NCBI GenBank assembly: GCA_946886805.1
Contig: CAMPJM010000074.1
Coordinates: 1 to 12,093, forward strand
Direction: 5' to 3'
DNA: 12,093 nucleotides
Source: an uncultured Flammeovirgaceae bacterium
Lineage (GTDB): Bacteria > Bacteroidota > Bacteroidia > Cytophagales > Cyclobacteriaceae
The translations under genes and the position numbers were made by a program. Within the stretch, counting starts at the first letter, position 1, and each line of letters opens with the position of its first letter. Below, piece after piece: positions 1 to 6,949 of the stretch. The notes under the pieces are model-generated. The model made no database searches, had not been told where the DNA came from, and worked only from the letters and a program-made list of their open reading frames with translations.

Positions 1-740
1 GCATTTCTTGTAGTGGCTTTAGTCACAGTTTCCACTTCAATTTGTTTTAAATCGGCTATCTTTTGAACAATAAAAGACAGATTAGCAGGTTCATTTCGCT
101 TGCCTCTATAAGGAGCAGGGGAAAGATACGGGCTGTCGGTTTCCAACACAATGTTTTCTAGGGAAATATCAGGAATAACTTTGTCCAACCCTCCGTTTTT
201 AAACGTCACTACTCCACCAATTCCCAGATAAAACCCAAGGTTGGTAATTCTTTCTGCTTCTTCCTTTGTACCTGAAAAGCAATGAAACACACCTTTCAAA
301 GTCTCGTCATGCAAGTCTTCTACTATGGAGATTGTTTCTTCAAACGCTTCTCTGCAATGTATTACAATAGGTAAATTATGCCTTTTTGCCAACTCAATTT
401 GGATTCTAAATGCTTCTTCCTGAGAATCCTGAAGGCTTTTGTCCCAATACAAATCTATGCCTATCTCCCCTACTGCGATAAATTTTCTTTTGTCCAACCA
501 ATTTTCCACCTCATATAGCTGCTTCTGAAATGATTTATTTACAGACGAAGGGTGCAATCCCATCATAGAAAAGCACATTTCGGGATATTTGTTCTCTACA
601 TCCAACATTAAATCTATTGATTCATGGTCTATGTTGGGCATAAAAATCTTTTCTACTCCTTTTTCCACACAGTTACCGATTATTCCGGCTAAATCATCCT
701 TAAATTCCTTTGTGTAAATATGGGCATGGGTATCGATCAT
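1..740 (-). CDS. tatD: TatD-family metal-dependent DNase (3' end cut by window edge)
   Basis: The minus-strand reading frame starts at the ATG at 740-738 and stays open to the window edge, giving 246 codons. TatD proteins are about 255-260 residues, so only roughly the last ten residues are missing. The metal-binding residues of the amidohydrolase-type TIM barrel are visible in order: DTHAH at residues 3-7, the glutamate in AVGEIGID, the histidine in IVIHC, the histidine in GVFHCFSG, and the aspartate in LETDSPYLSP. The family acts in the cytoplasm as a metal-dependent 3'-5' exonuclease or DNA repair hydrolase. The start is supported because the conserved HxH pair lies immediately after it. 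An IS element ends only about 45 bp upstream, so the native promoter may have been displaced. Family assignment is firm; the exact substrate is not. Confidence 0.95.
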   Translation of the reverse strand, partial: MIDTHAHIYTKEFKDDLAGIIGNCVEKGVEKIFMPNIDHESIDLMLDVENKYPEMCFSMMGLHPSSVNKSFQKQLYEVENWLDKRKFIAVGEIGIDLYWDKSLQDSQEEAFRIQIELAKRHNLPIVIHCREAFEETISIVEDLHDETLKGVFHCFSGTKEEAERITNLGFYLGIGGVVTFKNGGLDKVIPDISLENIVLETDSPYLSPAPYRGKRNEPANLSFIVQKIADLKQIEVETVTKATTRN

Positions 741-784
741 GTTGGGTTTTAGGGTTTGGGTGTTAGGTTTTGGAAGTGACAGTT

Positions 785-812
785 TGTCTTTTCATGAAAA
801 AGGTTGACCGCT
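785..812 (+). repeat. IS left terminal inverted repeat
   Basis: This 28-bp segment starts TGTC and ends GTTGACCGCT. It matches the reverse complement of 2334-2361 at 23 of 28 positions without gaps; the inner 10 bp are identical. It marks the transposase-distal end of the IS. Confidence 0.8.
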
Positions 813-1041
813 TTTCACCAACTTATAAGTTTGGTTGAGGATAACCCTATTTTTAAAATTTATTATAAATACTATATTTAAACATTCGGTTAAAGCGGAG
901 GAGAGCTCTGCCGGGGGGCAACTCTTCAAGGAATAAACTGAATCCAATAGCGTAAGAATAGTCCTGTATTTATTTGCAGGGCTATTTTTTTTGTATACGC
1001 ATTTGGCCTTATCCCTAAAAAAACCCACCCCCAGCCATTTT
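813..1041. other. Non-coding 3' tail inside the IS
   Basis: This 229-nt stretch lies between the orfB stop and the left terminal repeat. I see no credible protein in it. It contains a small palindrome (AACTTATAAGTT around 820-832), a short complementarity between CCGCTTT at 808-814 and AAAGCGG at 892-898, and the terminator at 957-992. IS3-family elements usually have far less DNA here, so it may be a passenger structure or a small RNA locus on the plus strand. Confidence 0.5.
957..992 (+). terminator. Rho-independent terminator inside the IS tail
   Basis: AATAGTCCTG (957-966) pairs with CAGGGCTATT (977-986) with one G-U pair across a 10-nt loop, and a run of T follows to 992. The T tract exists only for plus-strand transcripts, so the hairpin would stop transcription entering the element from the tatD side, antisense to the transposase. 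Confidence 0.7.
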
Positions 1042-1938
1042 TCAATCCCGAGTAAAATCATACATTTTGACAATTTTTCTTTCCGTTAATCTTACCCCCT
1101 TTATTCTGTTTTCAAGCTCTTCAGGTGTTGAGTAACCCAAACTTTTACGAGGTCGCTCACTGTTGTAAAGCTTTACAACATCCTTTACCTGTGTCCTTAG
1201 CTGGTGTAACCGCTTACTGGCTTATCTAAACGATATTGGTTCTTAATTGTCCCATTTATCCTTTCAGCATAAGAATTCTCTAAACAATTATTGGCCATAC
1301 TAATGGCAATGCTTTTACGGGTTAATAGACCAGTATAAAGATCAGGACATTATTGCCTGCCTCTGTCCGAGTGATGCACCAGTGCTTTCAGACAATGGTC
1401 TTTTCTCGTCTTAAAAAGCACTTCTTAATGCTTTAGCTATCCCCACAGCATACATAGTTTCTGATACATGGTGGCCAACAATTAACCTTGAATAAACATC
1501 TTCTATAAAGGTAATATAATAAACTCTTTTTGCTGTGATATAATAGGTTATATCTCCTACCCAAACCTGGTTTATGCCATTTAATTCCCTGCCATTTACT
1601 AAATTGGCATACCTGTGGAAAGCATGATTGCTGTTGGCGGTCCTGATGTAAGACCTCTTTACTTCCAATGTCAGTTCATGCACCCTGAGCAGCTTTTCAA
1701 ATTTATTAATGCCCATAGTATCGGGCTTGATCAGGTGATACAAAGGTCTGGATCCCATTTGAGGGTGTCGATGCCGGCTTTCTTTAACCTTTTCAATAAC
1801 ATCGACCTCCATCGGCTGACGATCCTTAAGCCTGCCCAGCTTCATAAAGTAGCCTTGCTTGCTTATAGCAGCCTTTTTATATAACGACTCCAGGCTAAAA
1901 GACTGCTGCCCTATGTGCTCCCTAAACCAACTCAACAC
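1042..1938 (-). pseudogene. IS3-family transposase orfB (DDE integrase), multiply disrupted
   Basis: OrfB is the catalytic DDE domain. The intact first part starts around the GTG at 1938, overlaps orfA by 7 nt, and holds the HTH_21-like region and the first catalytic Asp (VWVGDITYY). One extra T in a run at 1413-1417 shifts the frame and creates a TAA at 1411-1413. In the restored frame the second Asp appears (LVHHSDRG), then a nonsense TAA at 1350-1352 where the family usually has the Tyr of QYCS. Next come the catalytic Glu segment (NSYAERINGTIKNQY), a further one-base frame change near 1200-1205, and the C-terminal VVKLYNSERPRKSLGY motif. The restored frame ends at the TGA at 1044-1042. 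At least three independent lesions make this a dead gene. Confidence 0.9.
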
Positions 1939-2287
1939 CGGGACTTGAACTTTTTTTCAATATCAAAATTCACCTCCTTGCTAACGAACTCAATCACTTT
2001 TTGATAATAATCCAAACCCATCTGTTGCTGGCCAATCTTCTGCTCTAAGCTGGCGATCTTTTTCATTAATTCGAGCTGTATCACCTCCTGGCTCTGATGC
2101 TCTACCACCACACGTTCTCCTTTGGGCAATGAACTGTATTTCTCAATCCATTTATAGCTGATACATCATATGCTCTGGACAACTGTAGTACAGAAACCTT
2201 TTTAGCTTCTATTTGCTTTACTTTTTCCTGTTTAAAAGAAGCACTGAATGTGCGCCTTCCTTTCCCTGTTTTGTTTGACTCTTCCAT
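1932..2287 (-). pseudogene. IS3-family transposase orfA, frameshifted
   Basis: OrfA of IS3-family elements is the small helix-turn-helix protein that binds the terminal repeats. The ATG is at 2287-2285. The N-terminal half contains the HTH region (SVLQLSRAYDVS) and then leaves frame near 2150-2158, ending early at a TAG. The shifted frame resumes with a KWIEKYSSLPKGER-type segment, then a leucine-zipper-like coiled coil (QLELMKKIASLEQKIGQQQ), and ends at the TGA at 1934-1932. Compared with the expected VSAxAVYKWIEKY, several codons plus a frame were lost at the break, so a short deletion is the likely lesion. The real product would be about 120 residues. Confidence 0.85.
1950..1956 (-). promoter_or_regulatory. 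Programmed -1 frameshift heptamer A AAA AAG
   Basis: Near the 3' end of orfA the minus strand reads GAA AAA AAG TTC. This presents the classical A_AAA_AAG slippery heptamer in the correct phase. A -1 slip here enters the orfB frame (V-Q-V-P-V-L-S-W), fusing OrfA to OrfB as known for IS3-family transposases. It is a relic here, since both ORFs are broken. Confidence 0.75.
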
Positions 2288-2333
2288 TTTTATTTGTTAT
2301 TTACAAATTATTGAAAAAGTTATCAACCCAACT

Positions 2334-2361
2334 AGCGGTCAACTTATTTTATGAGATGACA
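2334..2361 (-). repeat. IS right terminal inverted repeat
   Basis: This is the partner of 785-812. Read on the minus strand it starts TGTCATCTCATAAAATAA and continues GTTGACCGCT. It lies about 46 bp upstream of the orfA start, the normal position for the transposase-proximal end of an IS3-family element. Confidence 0.8.
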
Positions 2362-2850
2362 GTGGAAAATTGAAATTTGAAAGTTGAGTCTACTGTAAAA
2401 CACCTAATTTTGATTTTTAACAATTATAACTTATTGATTATCAGATTAAAAATTCCTGATTTTATATAAAAACCACTTTTTGGAGTGGACTCGAAGTTGA
2501 AAGTTGGGCGAGGTTGGTGGCTTCAGAGTTCTTATTTGTAGTTCGTGGTCTTGTGCCCTCACTGGCAAATACTTTCGATTTTGGTACTTTATGCCCTTTT
2601 TACTATATTTTGGCTTGCATGCTTAAGAAAATCTCTGCGGTATGGAAACGAAATTTCGGAAGTCTAAACGGGAGTGTCGCCTTGGTCTTGTGTCCTCATA
2701 GACCACTTTTTAACGGTCAAAGTTCATCAAATCAATTTCTGCTTGTCATTTATCTAAAAATCCCGCTGTTTAGCGAGCAAAATTTATAAATCTTTAAACA
2801 TTAGCGAAATTAAATTATATTAGCCGATTCATTAACCTAAACATAACATA
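2362..2850. other. Intergenic region upstream of the MFS gene; no gene seen
   Basis: No reading frame in these 489 nt resembles a known protein. It contains degenerate GAAAGTT-type heptad runs at 2370-2387 and 2493-2507, a short hairpin (CCACT/AGTGG, near 2472-2488) and a 16-bp direct repeat (2546-2561 and 2683-2698). I could not find a confident TAnnTTTG promoter for the transporter. Confidence 0.5.
2546..2698 (+). repeat. Pair of 16-bp direct repeats
   Basis: TGGTCTTGTGCCCTCA at 2546-2561 and TGGTCTTGTGTCCTCA at 2683-2698 differ at one base and lie 121 bp apart (end to start). The function is unknown; this could be a remnant of a local duplication. Confidence 0.5.
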
Positions 2851-4470
2851 ATGGAACAAACTTCTCAAAAAAACTATGGCTCTGCATTGTACACTTTAGT
2901 CATGGTATTTTTTTTCTGGGGATTTTTAGCTGCCTCAAATGGTATATTTATCCCTTTTTGCAAAACATACTTTAATTTATCTCAATTTGAATCGCAGTTG
3001 ATCGATTCAGCATTCTATGGTGCATATTTTATAGGATCTTTGATCTTGTACTTAGCATCTACTGGTACAGGCTATGATATTTTAAATAAAATAGGCTTTA
3101 AAAAGGGAATTATTTACGGATTATTAATTTCTGTTGTGGGTGCAGGATTAATGATTCCCGCTGTAAATTCAGGCTCTTATGGTTTTATTCTTGGAGCGTT
3201 CTTTATAATTGCTCTTGGTTTTTCTTTACAACAAACAGCCGCCAATCCCTTTGCTATTGCTCTTGGAGATCCCCGTACCGGTGCGCATAGGTTGAGTTTG
3301 GCTGGAGGAGTAAATTCCTTTGGTACCACTATCGGGCCAATTATAGTTACGCTTGTCTTATTCGGAACGGTAATAGCCACACCAGAGCAGGTAGAAAGTG
3401 CTGGAATCGGTTCTATTAATTTACTTTATATCATTCTGATAGTTGTCTTTTTATTAGTAGCAGGAATTTTTGCAGTCGCTAAAATGCCAAATGTTCAATC
3501 AGATGAAGAATTTGAAAAAACAGGCAAGGCTACAAAAGCAATGTTGGGTATTACTGCTGCAATTGTTCTCCTTACCTTGATCGGTAATTTTTTACCAGAA
3601 GATAGCGGTGAAGTGGGTACAATTGTCTTGTTGCTGCTCGCTGTTGTTGCTGTAATTGGAATTTTGTTTGTTTCTAATAATTCTGCCAAAAAAGATGGCA
3701 CTGGCTGGGGAGCTATGAAATATCCTCAACTGGTATTGGGCATGATCGCCTTATTTGTTTATGTGGGAGTAGAAGTTACTATTCAAAGCAACATGGGAGC
3801 TTTGTTGGCAACACCTGATTTCGGAAGTTTAAATGAATCACAAATTTCACAGTATATTTCTTTGTATTGGGGCAGTTTAATGATCGGAAGATGGACTGCG
3901 GCGGTTACTGTTTTCAACCTAAGTAAAACAATGAAAACCGTGCTTACGGTAGTAGTTCCTTTTGTAGCCTTTGGGGTGGTGTTAGCGGTAAATGCTATGA
4001 GCGGTGTAAATGTAAATGATCTTTATATTTATGCGGTTTGTATTGTGGTGTTAATAGCAGGAAATTTTTGGGCACAGGAAAAACCTGGCAAGTTATTACT
4101 GATATTAGCCGGATTGGGAGTTATCGCCATGCTTGTTGGTTTATTTACCACAGGTCGAGTTGGTTTATTTGCATTCCTAAGCGGCGGTTTGGTATGTTCT
4201 ATCATGTGGCCATGTATTTTCGCCTTGAGCGTAACTGGTTTAGGAAAATTCACAAGTCAGGGTTCTGCGTTTCTTATCATGATGATTTTAGGAGGCGCTA
4301 TTATTCCACCGCTTCAAGGAGGTTTAGCGGATATTACCAATATTCATGATTCTTACTGGATTGCTGTAATCTGCTTTGCCTATCTTGGTTTCTTTGCATG
4401 GAAAGTGAGCGGTGTTCTGAAAGCTCAGGGCCATGATCTGGAAAATACTGAAATGAAAGGGGGGCATTAG
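2851..4470 (+). CDS. MFS transporter, FucP/sugar:H+ symporter-like (539 aa)
   Basis: This is an inner-membrane carrier of the major facilitator superfamily. The N-terminal half resembles the fucose/glucose-galactose (FHS) group: an [11 protein letters not shown] helix at residues 20-30, then [15 protein letters not shown] at 127-141 and [17 protein letters not shown] at 147-163. At least fourteen hydrophobic segments can be counted. FucP of E. coli has 438 residues and 12 helices. The excess here is mostly a central insertion (about 228-275) with two extra hydrophobic stretches split by an acidic loop (PEDSGE). The positions that seem to match the proton-linked Asp and Glu of FucP are Gly31 and Gln128, so the substrate or coupling may differ; that alignment is by eye. 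The gene stands alone, with a terminator just downstream. It is probably a sugar or small-metabolite carrier of unknown substrate. Confidence 0.88.
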   Translation: MEQTSQKNYGSALYTLVMVFFFWGFLAASNGIFIPFCKTYFNLSQFESQLIDSAFYGAYFIGSLILYLASTGTGYDILNKIGFKKGIIYGLLISVVGAGLMIPAVNSGSYGFILGAFFIIALGFSLQQTAANPFAIALGDPRTGAHRLSLAGGVNSFGTTIGPIIVTLVLFGTVIATPEQVESAGIGSINLLYIILIVVFLLVAGIFAVAKMPNVQSDEEFEKTGKATKAMLGITAAIVLLTLIGNFLPEDSGEVGTIVLLLLAVVAVIGILFVSNNSAKKDGTGWGAMKYPQLVLGMIALFVYVGVEVTIQSNMGALLATPDFGSLNESQISQYISLYWGSLMIGRWTAAVTVFNLSKTMKTVLTVVVPFVAFGVVLAVNAMSGVNVNDLYIYAVCIVVLIAGNFWAQEKPGKLLLILAGLGVIAMLVGLFTTGRVGLFAFLSGGLVCSIMWPCIFALSVTGLGKFTSQGSAFLIMMILGGAIIPPLQGGLADITNIHDSYWIAVICFAYLGFFAWKVSGVLKAQGHDLENTEMKGGH

Positions 4471-4583
4471 TAGCTGTTAGCTATTAGCTGTTGGCAAAAA
4501 AGAGTCTGGGGTTTAAACATTTGCGTTTATCTCAGGCTCTTTTTTTGGCTTAAGGCTTTTAGCTATTGGCTATTGGCTTTTAG
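4471..4583 (+). repeat. Low-complexity TAGCTATTGGC-type repeats flanking the terminator
   Basis: Iterated GCTRTTRGC-like units occur on both sides of the MFS terminator (4471-4494 and 4557-4583), such as TTAGCTATTAGCTGTTGGC and TTTTAGCTATTGGCTATTGGC. They look like expanded simple repeats in intergenic DNA, with no coding role seen. Confidence 0.55.
4495..4548 (+). terminator. Rho-independent terminator of the MFS gene
   Basis: AAAAAAGAGTCTGGG (4496-4510) pairs with CTCAGGCTCTTTTTTT (4531-4546) with G-U pairs, across a 20-nt loop. The T-run follows a strong stem, and the site lies 25 bp after the stop. The A-run on the other side could make it work in both directions. Confidence 0.85.
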
Positions 4584-4680
4584 TGATTGACTTTAGCGAT
4601 TGGCGATAATTACGGCTTCAGCAATTGATTTACCTCTTGTTCTTCAACTCCTGACTTCTACAAGCCTTAGCTGTAACTCA

Positions 4681-4816
4681 GGATCAAGCATTATTCTGGG
4701 GAGAGAGCATTTTCAAAGAACGAAAAGTGACGGTTCTGCTGTAGTCTTAAGGGATCCCAGTACGGGGAACGTGTGTTATGGGTTGTTTCCGCTTATTTAA
4801 GCCACAGTAGAACTAA
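4681..4816 (+). repeat. Dispersed non-coding repeat, copy A
   Basis: This segment is clearly related to 8159-8312 on the same strand. Shared blocks in the same order include GGATCAAGCA, CATTTTCAAA, CGAAAAG, TTCTG, a TTATTGGTTGTTT-like block and a CACAGTA..AACT-like block. Small gaps and many substitutions separate the two, so they are diverged copies. No open frame is kept in both, which argues against a protein. The role is unknown. Confidence 0.75.
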
Positions 4817-4842
4817 AAGCAAAGAAGCCGCCCGACACTCTG

Positions 4843-4861
4843 CCGCTTGTTCCCAAGGCGG
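4843..4861 (-). other. GC-rich hairpin downstream of phoH
   Basis: CCGCTTG (4843-4849) faces CAAGGCGG (4854-4861) across a TTCC loop, with one bulged base. It lies about 40 bp beyond the phoH stop. It lacks a T-run, so calling it a terminator would be a guess. Confidence 0.4.
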
Positions 4862-4862
4862 T

Positions 4863-4895
4863 AACTTTAAACTTTAAACTTTAAACTTTGAACTT
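4863..4895. repeat. Heptanucleotide tandem repeat (AACTTTA)
   Basis: Three exact AACTTTA units, one AACTTTG and a partial AACTT make up 33 bp ending five bases before the phoH stop codon. Looser versions of the same heptad occur in the opposite orientation at 2370-2387 and 2493-2507. Confidence 0.8.
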
Positions 4896-4899
4896 CCTC

Positions 4900-5859
4900 C
4901 TACCTCTCCCCTTCCAGCAGCTCGGCTTTATCGTAGGCGTTGATGATGTCACGCACAATTTTATGGCGCACCACATCACTGCTGTCCAGATGAACAAAAC
5001 CTATCCCTTTTACATCTTTTAAAATGTTCAAGGATTCTATCAAACCTGACTTTTGTTTTTTTGGAAGATCTACCTGAGATCTGTCTCCCGTAATAATCAC
5101 TTTAGAATGTGGACCCATCCTCGTCAGAAACATCTTGATCTGCATGGGCGTAGTATTTTGGGCTTCATCCAAGAGAATAAAAGCGTTATGCAAAGTTCTA
5201 CCCCTCATATAGGCTAAGGGCGCAATTTCAATGATCCTATTTTCCTGATAATACTTTAGTTTCTCAGCAGGGATCATATCATCAAGAGCATCATAAATAG
5301 GACGCAGATAGGGATCGATTTTCTCTTTCAGGTCACCAGGTAAAAAGCCCAGGTTTTCTCCAGCTTCAACCGCCGGCCGGGTAATGATGATTTTTTTTAC
5401 CTCCTTATTTTTCAGTGCCCTTACTGCCAATGCTACAGAAATATAAGTTTTTCCTGTACCTGCAGGGCCAATGGCAAAAACAAGGTCGTTGATGTTCGCA
5501 GAATCTACTAAAGCTTGTTGATTTGGTGTTTTAGGTTTAATCTGAAAGCCTTTTGTTCCATACATCAGCACATCTTCTAAGTTACTAGCTTTTTCAGATT
5601 CCAGCGCATCTTGTTTCAAATACGTTTGAACGTTGTCCTCTGTTATTTTACCATATTTGTTATAATGGTCTATCAGTGCATTCAGAATATCATTGATCTT
5701 TAAAATTTCGGGGGTGCTTCCCTTTATTCGTATCTCATTACCACGAGAAACAATTTTGCTTTGAGGAAAAGCAGAAGCTACTTCTTTTATATTCTTATTT
5801 TCTACTCCCAAAAAGTCGATGAGGGAGATATTATCGAGTGTAATAATTTTTTCTACCAA
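4900..5859 (-). CDS. phoH: PhoH-family ATPase
   Basis: This is a 319-residue cytoplasmic P-loop ATPase of the PhoH family, related to superfamily I helicase cores and linked to RNA metabolism and stress. The N-terminal domain (about 1-110) is KH-like (VSRGNEIRIKG). The ATPase core has Walker A GPAGTGKT at 131-138, the characteristic ITRPAVEAGENLGFLPGD at 159-176, Walker B ILLDEAQ at 228-234, ITGDRSQVD at 256-264, and the DVVRHKIV arginine region at 295-302. The start is TTG at 5859-5857. No in-frame ATG, GTG or TTG lies between it and the upstream TAG at 5890-5892, and the next Met is residue 99. The N-terminus as called fits the family. Divergent from the SAM hydroxide adenosyltransferase gene, with a palindrome between them. 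Confidence 0.95.
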   Translation of the reverse strand: MVEKIITLDNISLIDFLGVENKNIKEVASAFPQSKIVSRGNEIRIKGSTPEILKINDILNALIDHYNKYGKITEDNVQTYLKQDALESEKASNLEDVLMYGTKGFQIKPKTPNQQALVDSANINDLVFAIGPAGTGKTYISVALAVRALKNKEVKKIIITRPAVEAGENLGFLPGDLKEKIDPYLRPIYDALDDMIPAEKLKYYQENRIIEIAPLAYMRGRTLHNAFILLDEAQNTTPMQIKMFLTRMGPHSKVIITGDRSQVDLPKKQKSGLIESLNILKDVKGIGFVHLDSSDVVRHKIVRDIINAYDKAELLEGER

Positions 5860-5902
5860 ATGCCTACGCTTTACAGTAATAATTGTGATCTAATACTTTA
5901 AT

Positions 5903-6071
5903 CTGGTGTTAAGTTAAGCACAAACCTACGGGAAAATAAGTGTGCCTTTTGACGCATCTCTGCGTTACAAAAAGCCTCACATAGCTATGGCTATGCTCAT
6001 TTTTTGTGCCTTGACCTGCACCAAAATCCACTACTATTTTTCCCGCCATTTATGACTGAACTTAACACTAG
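5903..6071. repeat. 169-bp imperfect palindrome, MITE-like
   Basis: The ends are CTGGTGTTAAGTT and its near-exact reverse complement AACTTAACACTAG. Similarity continues inwards through the CGGGAAAA (5929-5936) and TTTTCCCG arms to an apical stem, CATAGC-TATG-GCTATG, whose centre (5987.5) coincides with the centre of the whole element. It has no coding capacity. Long terminal inverted repeats, small size and an intergenic position suggest a non-autonomous MITE or other palindromic repeat. A transcript across it would fold into one long hairpin. No clear target duplication is seen. Confidence 0.75.
5921..5928 (-). promoter_or_regulatory. Possible -7 element (TAGGTTTG) for phoH
   Basis: On the minus strand TAGGTTTG fits the Bacteroidota -7 consensus TAnnTTTG and lies about 62 bp before the phoH TTG. 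No TTG is at the usual -33 distance. The site falls inside the left arm of the 169-bp palindrome, which may therefore supply part of the phoH promoter. Weak, single-motif evidence. Confidence 0.35.
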
Positions 6072-6106
6072 TAAATAATAACAAAATAATTGCTTAAAAA
6101 TTTCCT

Positions 6107-6114
6107 TACTTTTG
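6107..6114 (+). promoter_or_regulatory. Promoter -7 element (TACTTTTG) for the SAM hydroxide adenosyltransferase
   Basis: TACTTTTG matches TAnnTTTG, 37 bp before the ATG. The nearest upstream TTG (6090-6092) is only 14 nt away, closer than the usual 17-23 nt, so the -33 box is poor. The placement is right for a transcription start near 6120. Confidence 0.5.
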
Positions 6115-6151
6115 CGCAAAGCAAAAATACATAATAATTCTGATCGCTTCT

Positions 6152-6922
6152 ATGGCAATAATCACATTTATATCAGATTTTGGATATAGCGACCATTATA
6201 TTGCTGCTGTTAAAGGAAAAATTCTCCAAGAAAACCCACTACAGCAAATCATTGATATAAGCCATGCTATAGAACACTTTGATATAGCGCATGGTTCCTA
6301 TGTTTTGAAAATGGCTTTTAGGGATTTCCCTAAAGGCACCGTGCATATAGTAGCGGTTGATAGCAATGGTAATCAGGACGATAAAGTAGTGGCTTTAAAA
6401 TTAGAAGAGCATTATTTCATTGGAATTGACAATGGCTTATTTGGGCTCATCAGCGAGGCCGAACCTTCAGAAATCGTTGCCCTTACCGACACCGGTTCAA
6501 CTCCCAGCTTCCCGGCACGCGACATTATGGCTACTGCGGCAGCAAAGCTTGCCAACGGCACTTCCCTGGAAGCTCTCGGACAGCCAATCGATACCATTAA
6601 AAGACTTTTGGGCAGAAGCTTCAGGGCAACCAAAAAACAAATATCCGGAAATGTGATCCGGGTAGATCATTATGGAAATTTAATAACAAATATTGAACAA
6701 AGAGCTTTTAACATATTAAGCAAAGGGAAAAGTTATACCGTAAAATTCGGCAGGGAAAATTTCACCAAAATCCATGCAGGCATTTCTCAAGTCGGCAATG
6801 GGGATATTTTCATAATTTTTAATAGCCTTGGTCTGTTAGAAATTGGTATCAACAAAGGAAATGCTGCCGAGCTATTAGGTTTAAGATATGATAATCCCAT
6901 AAATATTTTTTTTGAAGAATAA
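6152..6922 (+). CDS. SAM hydroxide adenosyltransferase (DUF62 / fluorinase-related family)
   Basis: This 256-residue cytoplasmic protein belongs to the family that splits S-adenosylmethionine with hydroxide to give adenosine and methionine, and is related to the SAM-dependent fluorinase and chlorinase. Motifs seen are ITFISDFGYSDHYIAAVKG (residues 4-22), the DISHAIEHFDIAHGSYVL region (35-52), FIGIDNGLFGLI in the middle, and RVDHYGNLITNI in the C-terminal domain. The usual VDPGVGS-R loop is replaced by VDSNGNQDD, so the loop arginine I would expect there is not obvious. This may be a lineage-specific variant. The ATG follows a TAnnTTTG element; an ABM-domain gene follows 27 nt later, probably in the same transcript. 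Family firm, activity in this variant uncertain. Confidence 0.9.
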   Translation: MAIITFISDFGYSDHYIAAVKGKILQENPLQQIIDISHAIEHFDIAHGSYVLKMAFRDFPKGTVHIVAVDSNGNQDDKVVALKLEEHYFIGIDNGLFGLISEAEPSEIVALTDTGSTPSFPARDIMATAAAKLANGTSLEALGQPIDTIKRLLGRSFRATKKQISGNVIRVDHYGNLITNIEQRAFNILSKGKSYTVKFGRENFTKIHAGISQVGNGDIFIIFNSLGLLEIGINKGNAAELLGLRYDNPINIFFEE

Positions 6923-6949
6923 GAGCTATCACTACAAACCATTGAGCTT

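Larger units (their letters stand above)
785..2361 (-). mobile_element. Degenerate IS3-family insertion sequence
   Basis: A 1577-bp element is bounded by imperfect 28-bp inverted repeats that begin TG and end CA, as in the IS3 family. It carries an orfA/orfB transposase pair on the minus strand with the typical A AAA AAG slippage site between them. Both ORFs are broken, so it cannot transpose on its own. No exact target-site duplication is visible: the flanking triplets are GTT on the left and GTG on the right. This agrees with an old insertion. About 257 bp lie between the transposase stop and the left end, longer than usual for the family. The element separates tatD from the divergent transporter gene. 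Confidence 0.88.

Noticed and set aside
792..1073. 93-codon minus-strand open frame overlapping the end of the transposase gene
   Set aside because: It overlaps the restored orfB C-terminus in another frame, runs through the terminator hairpin and includes the left terminal repeat of the IS; no family resemblance.
782..2364. Target-site duplication around the IS
   Set aside because: The flanking triplets are GTT and GTG; with one mismatch in three bases there is no real evidence of a duplication.
2514..2789. 91-codon plus-strand open frame upstream of the MFS gene
   Set aside because: Composition is unlike the neighbouring proteins, it spans the 16-bp direct repeats, and it shows no recognisable domain.
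4863..4895. CRISPR-like array
   Set aside because: The units are 7 bp, contiguous and without spacers; this is a simple tandem repeat.
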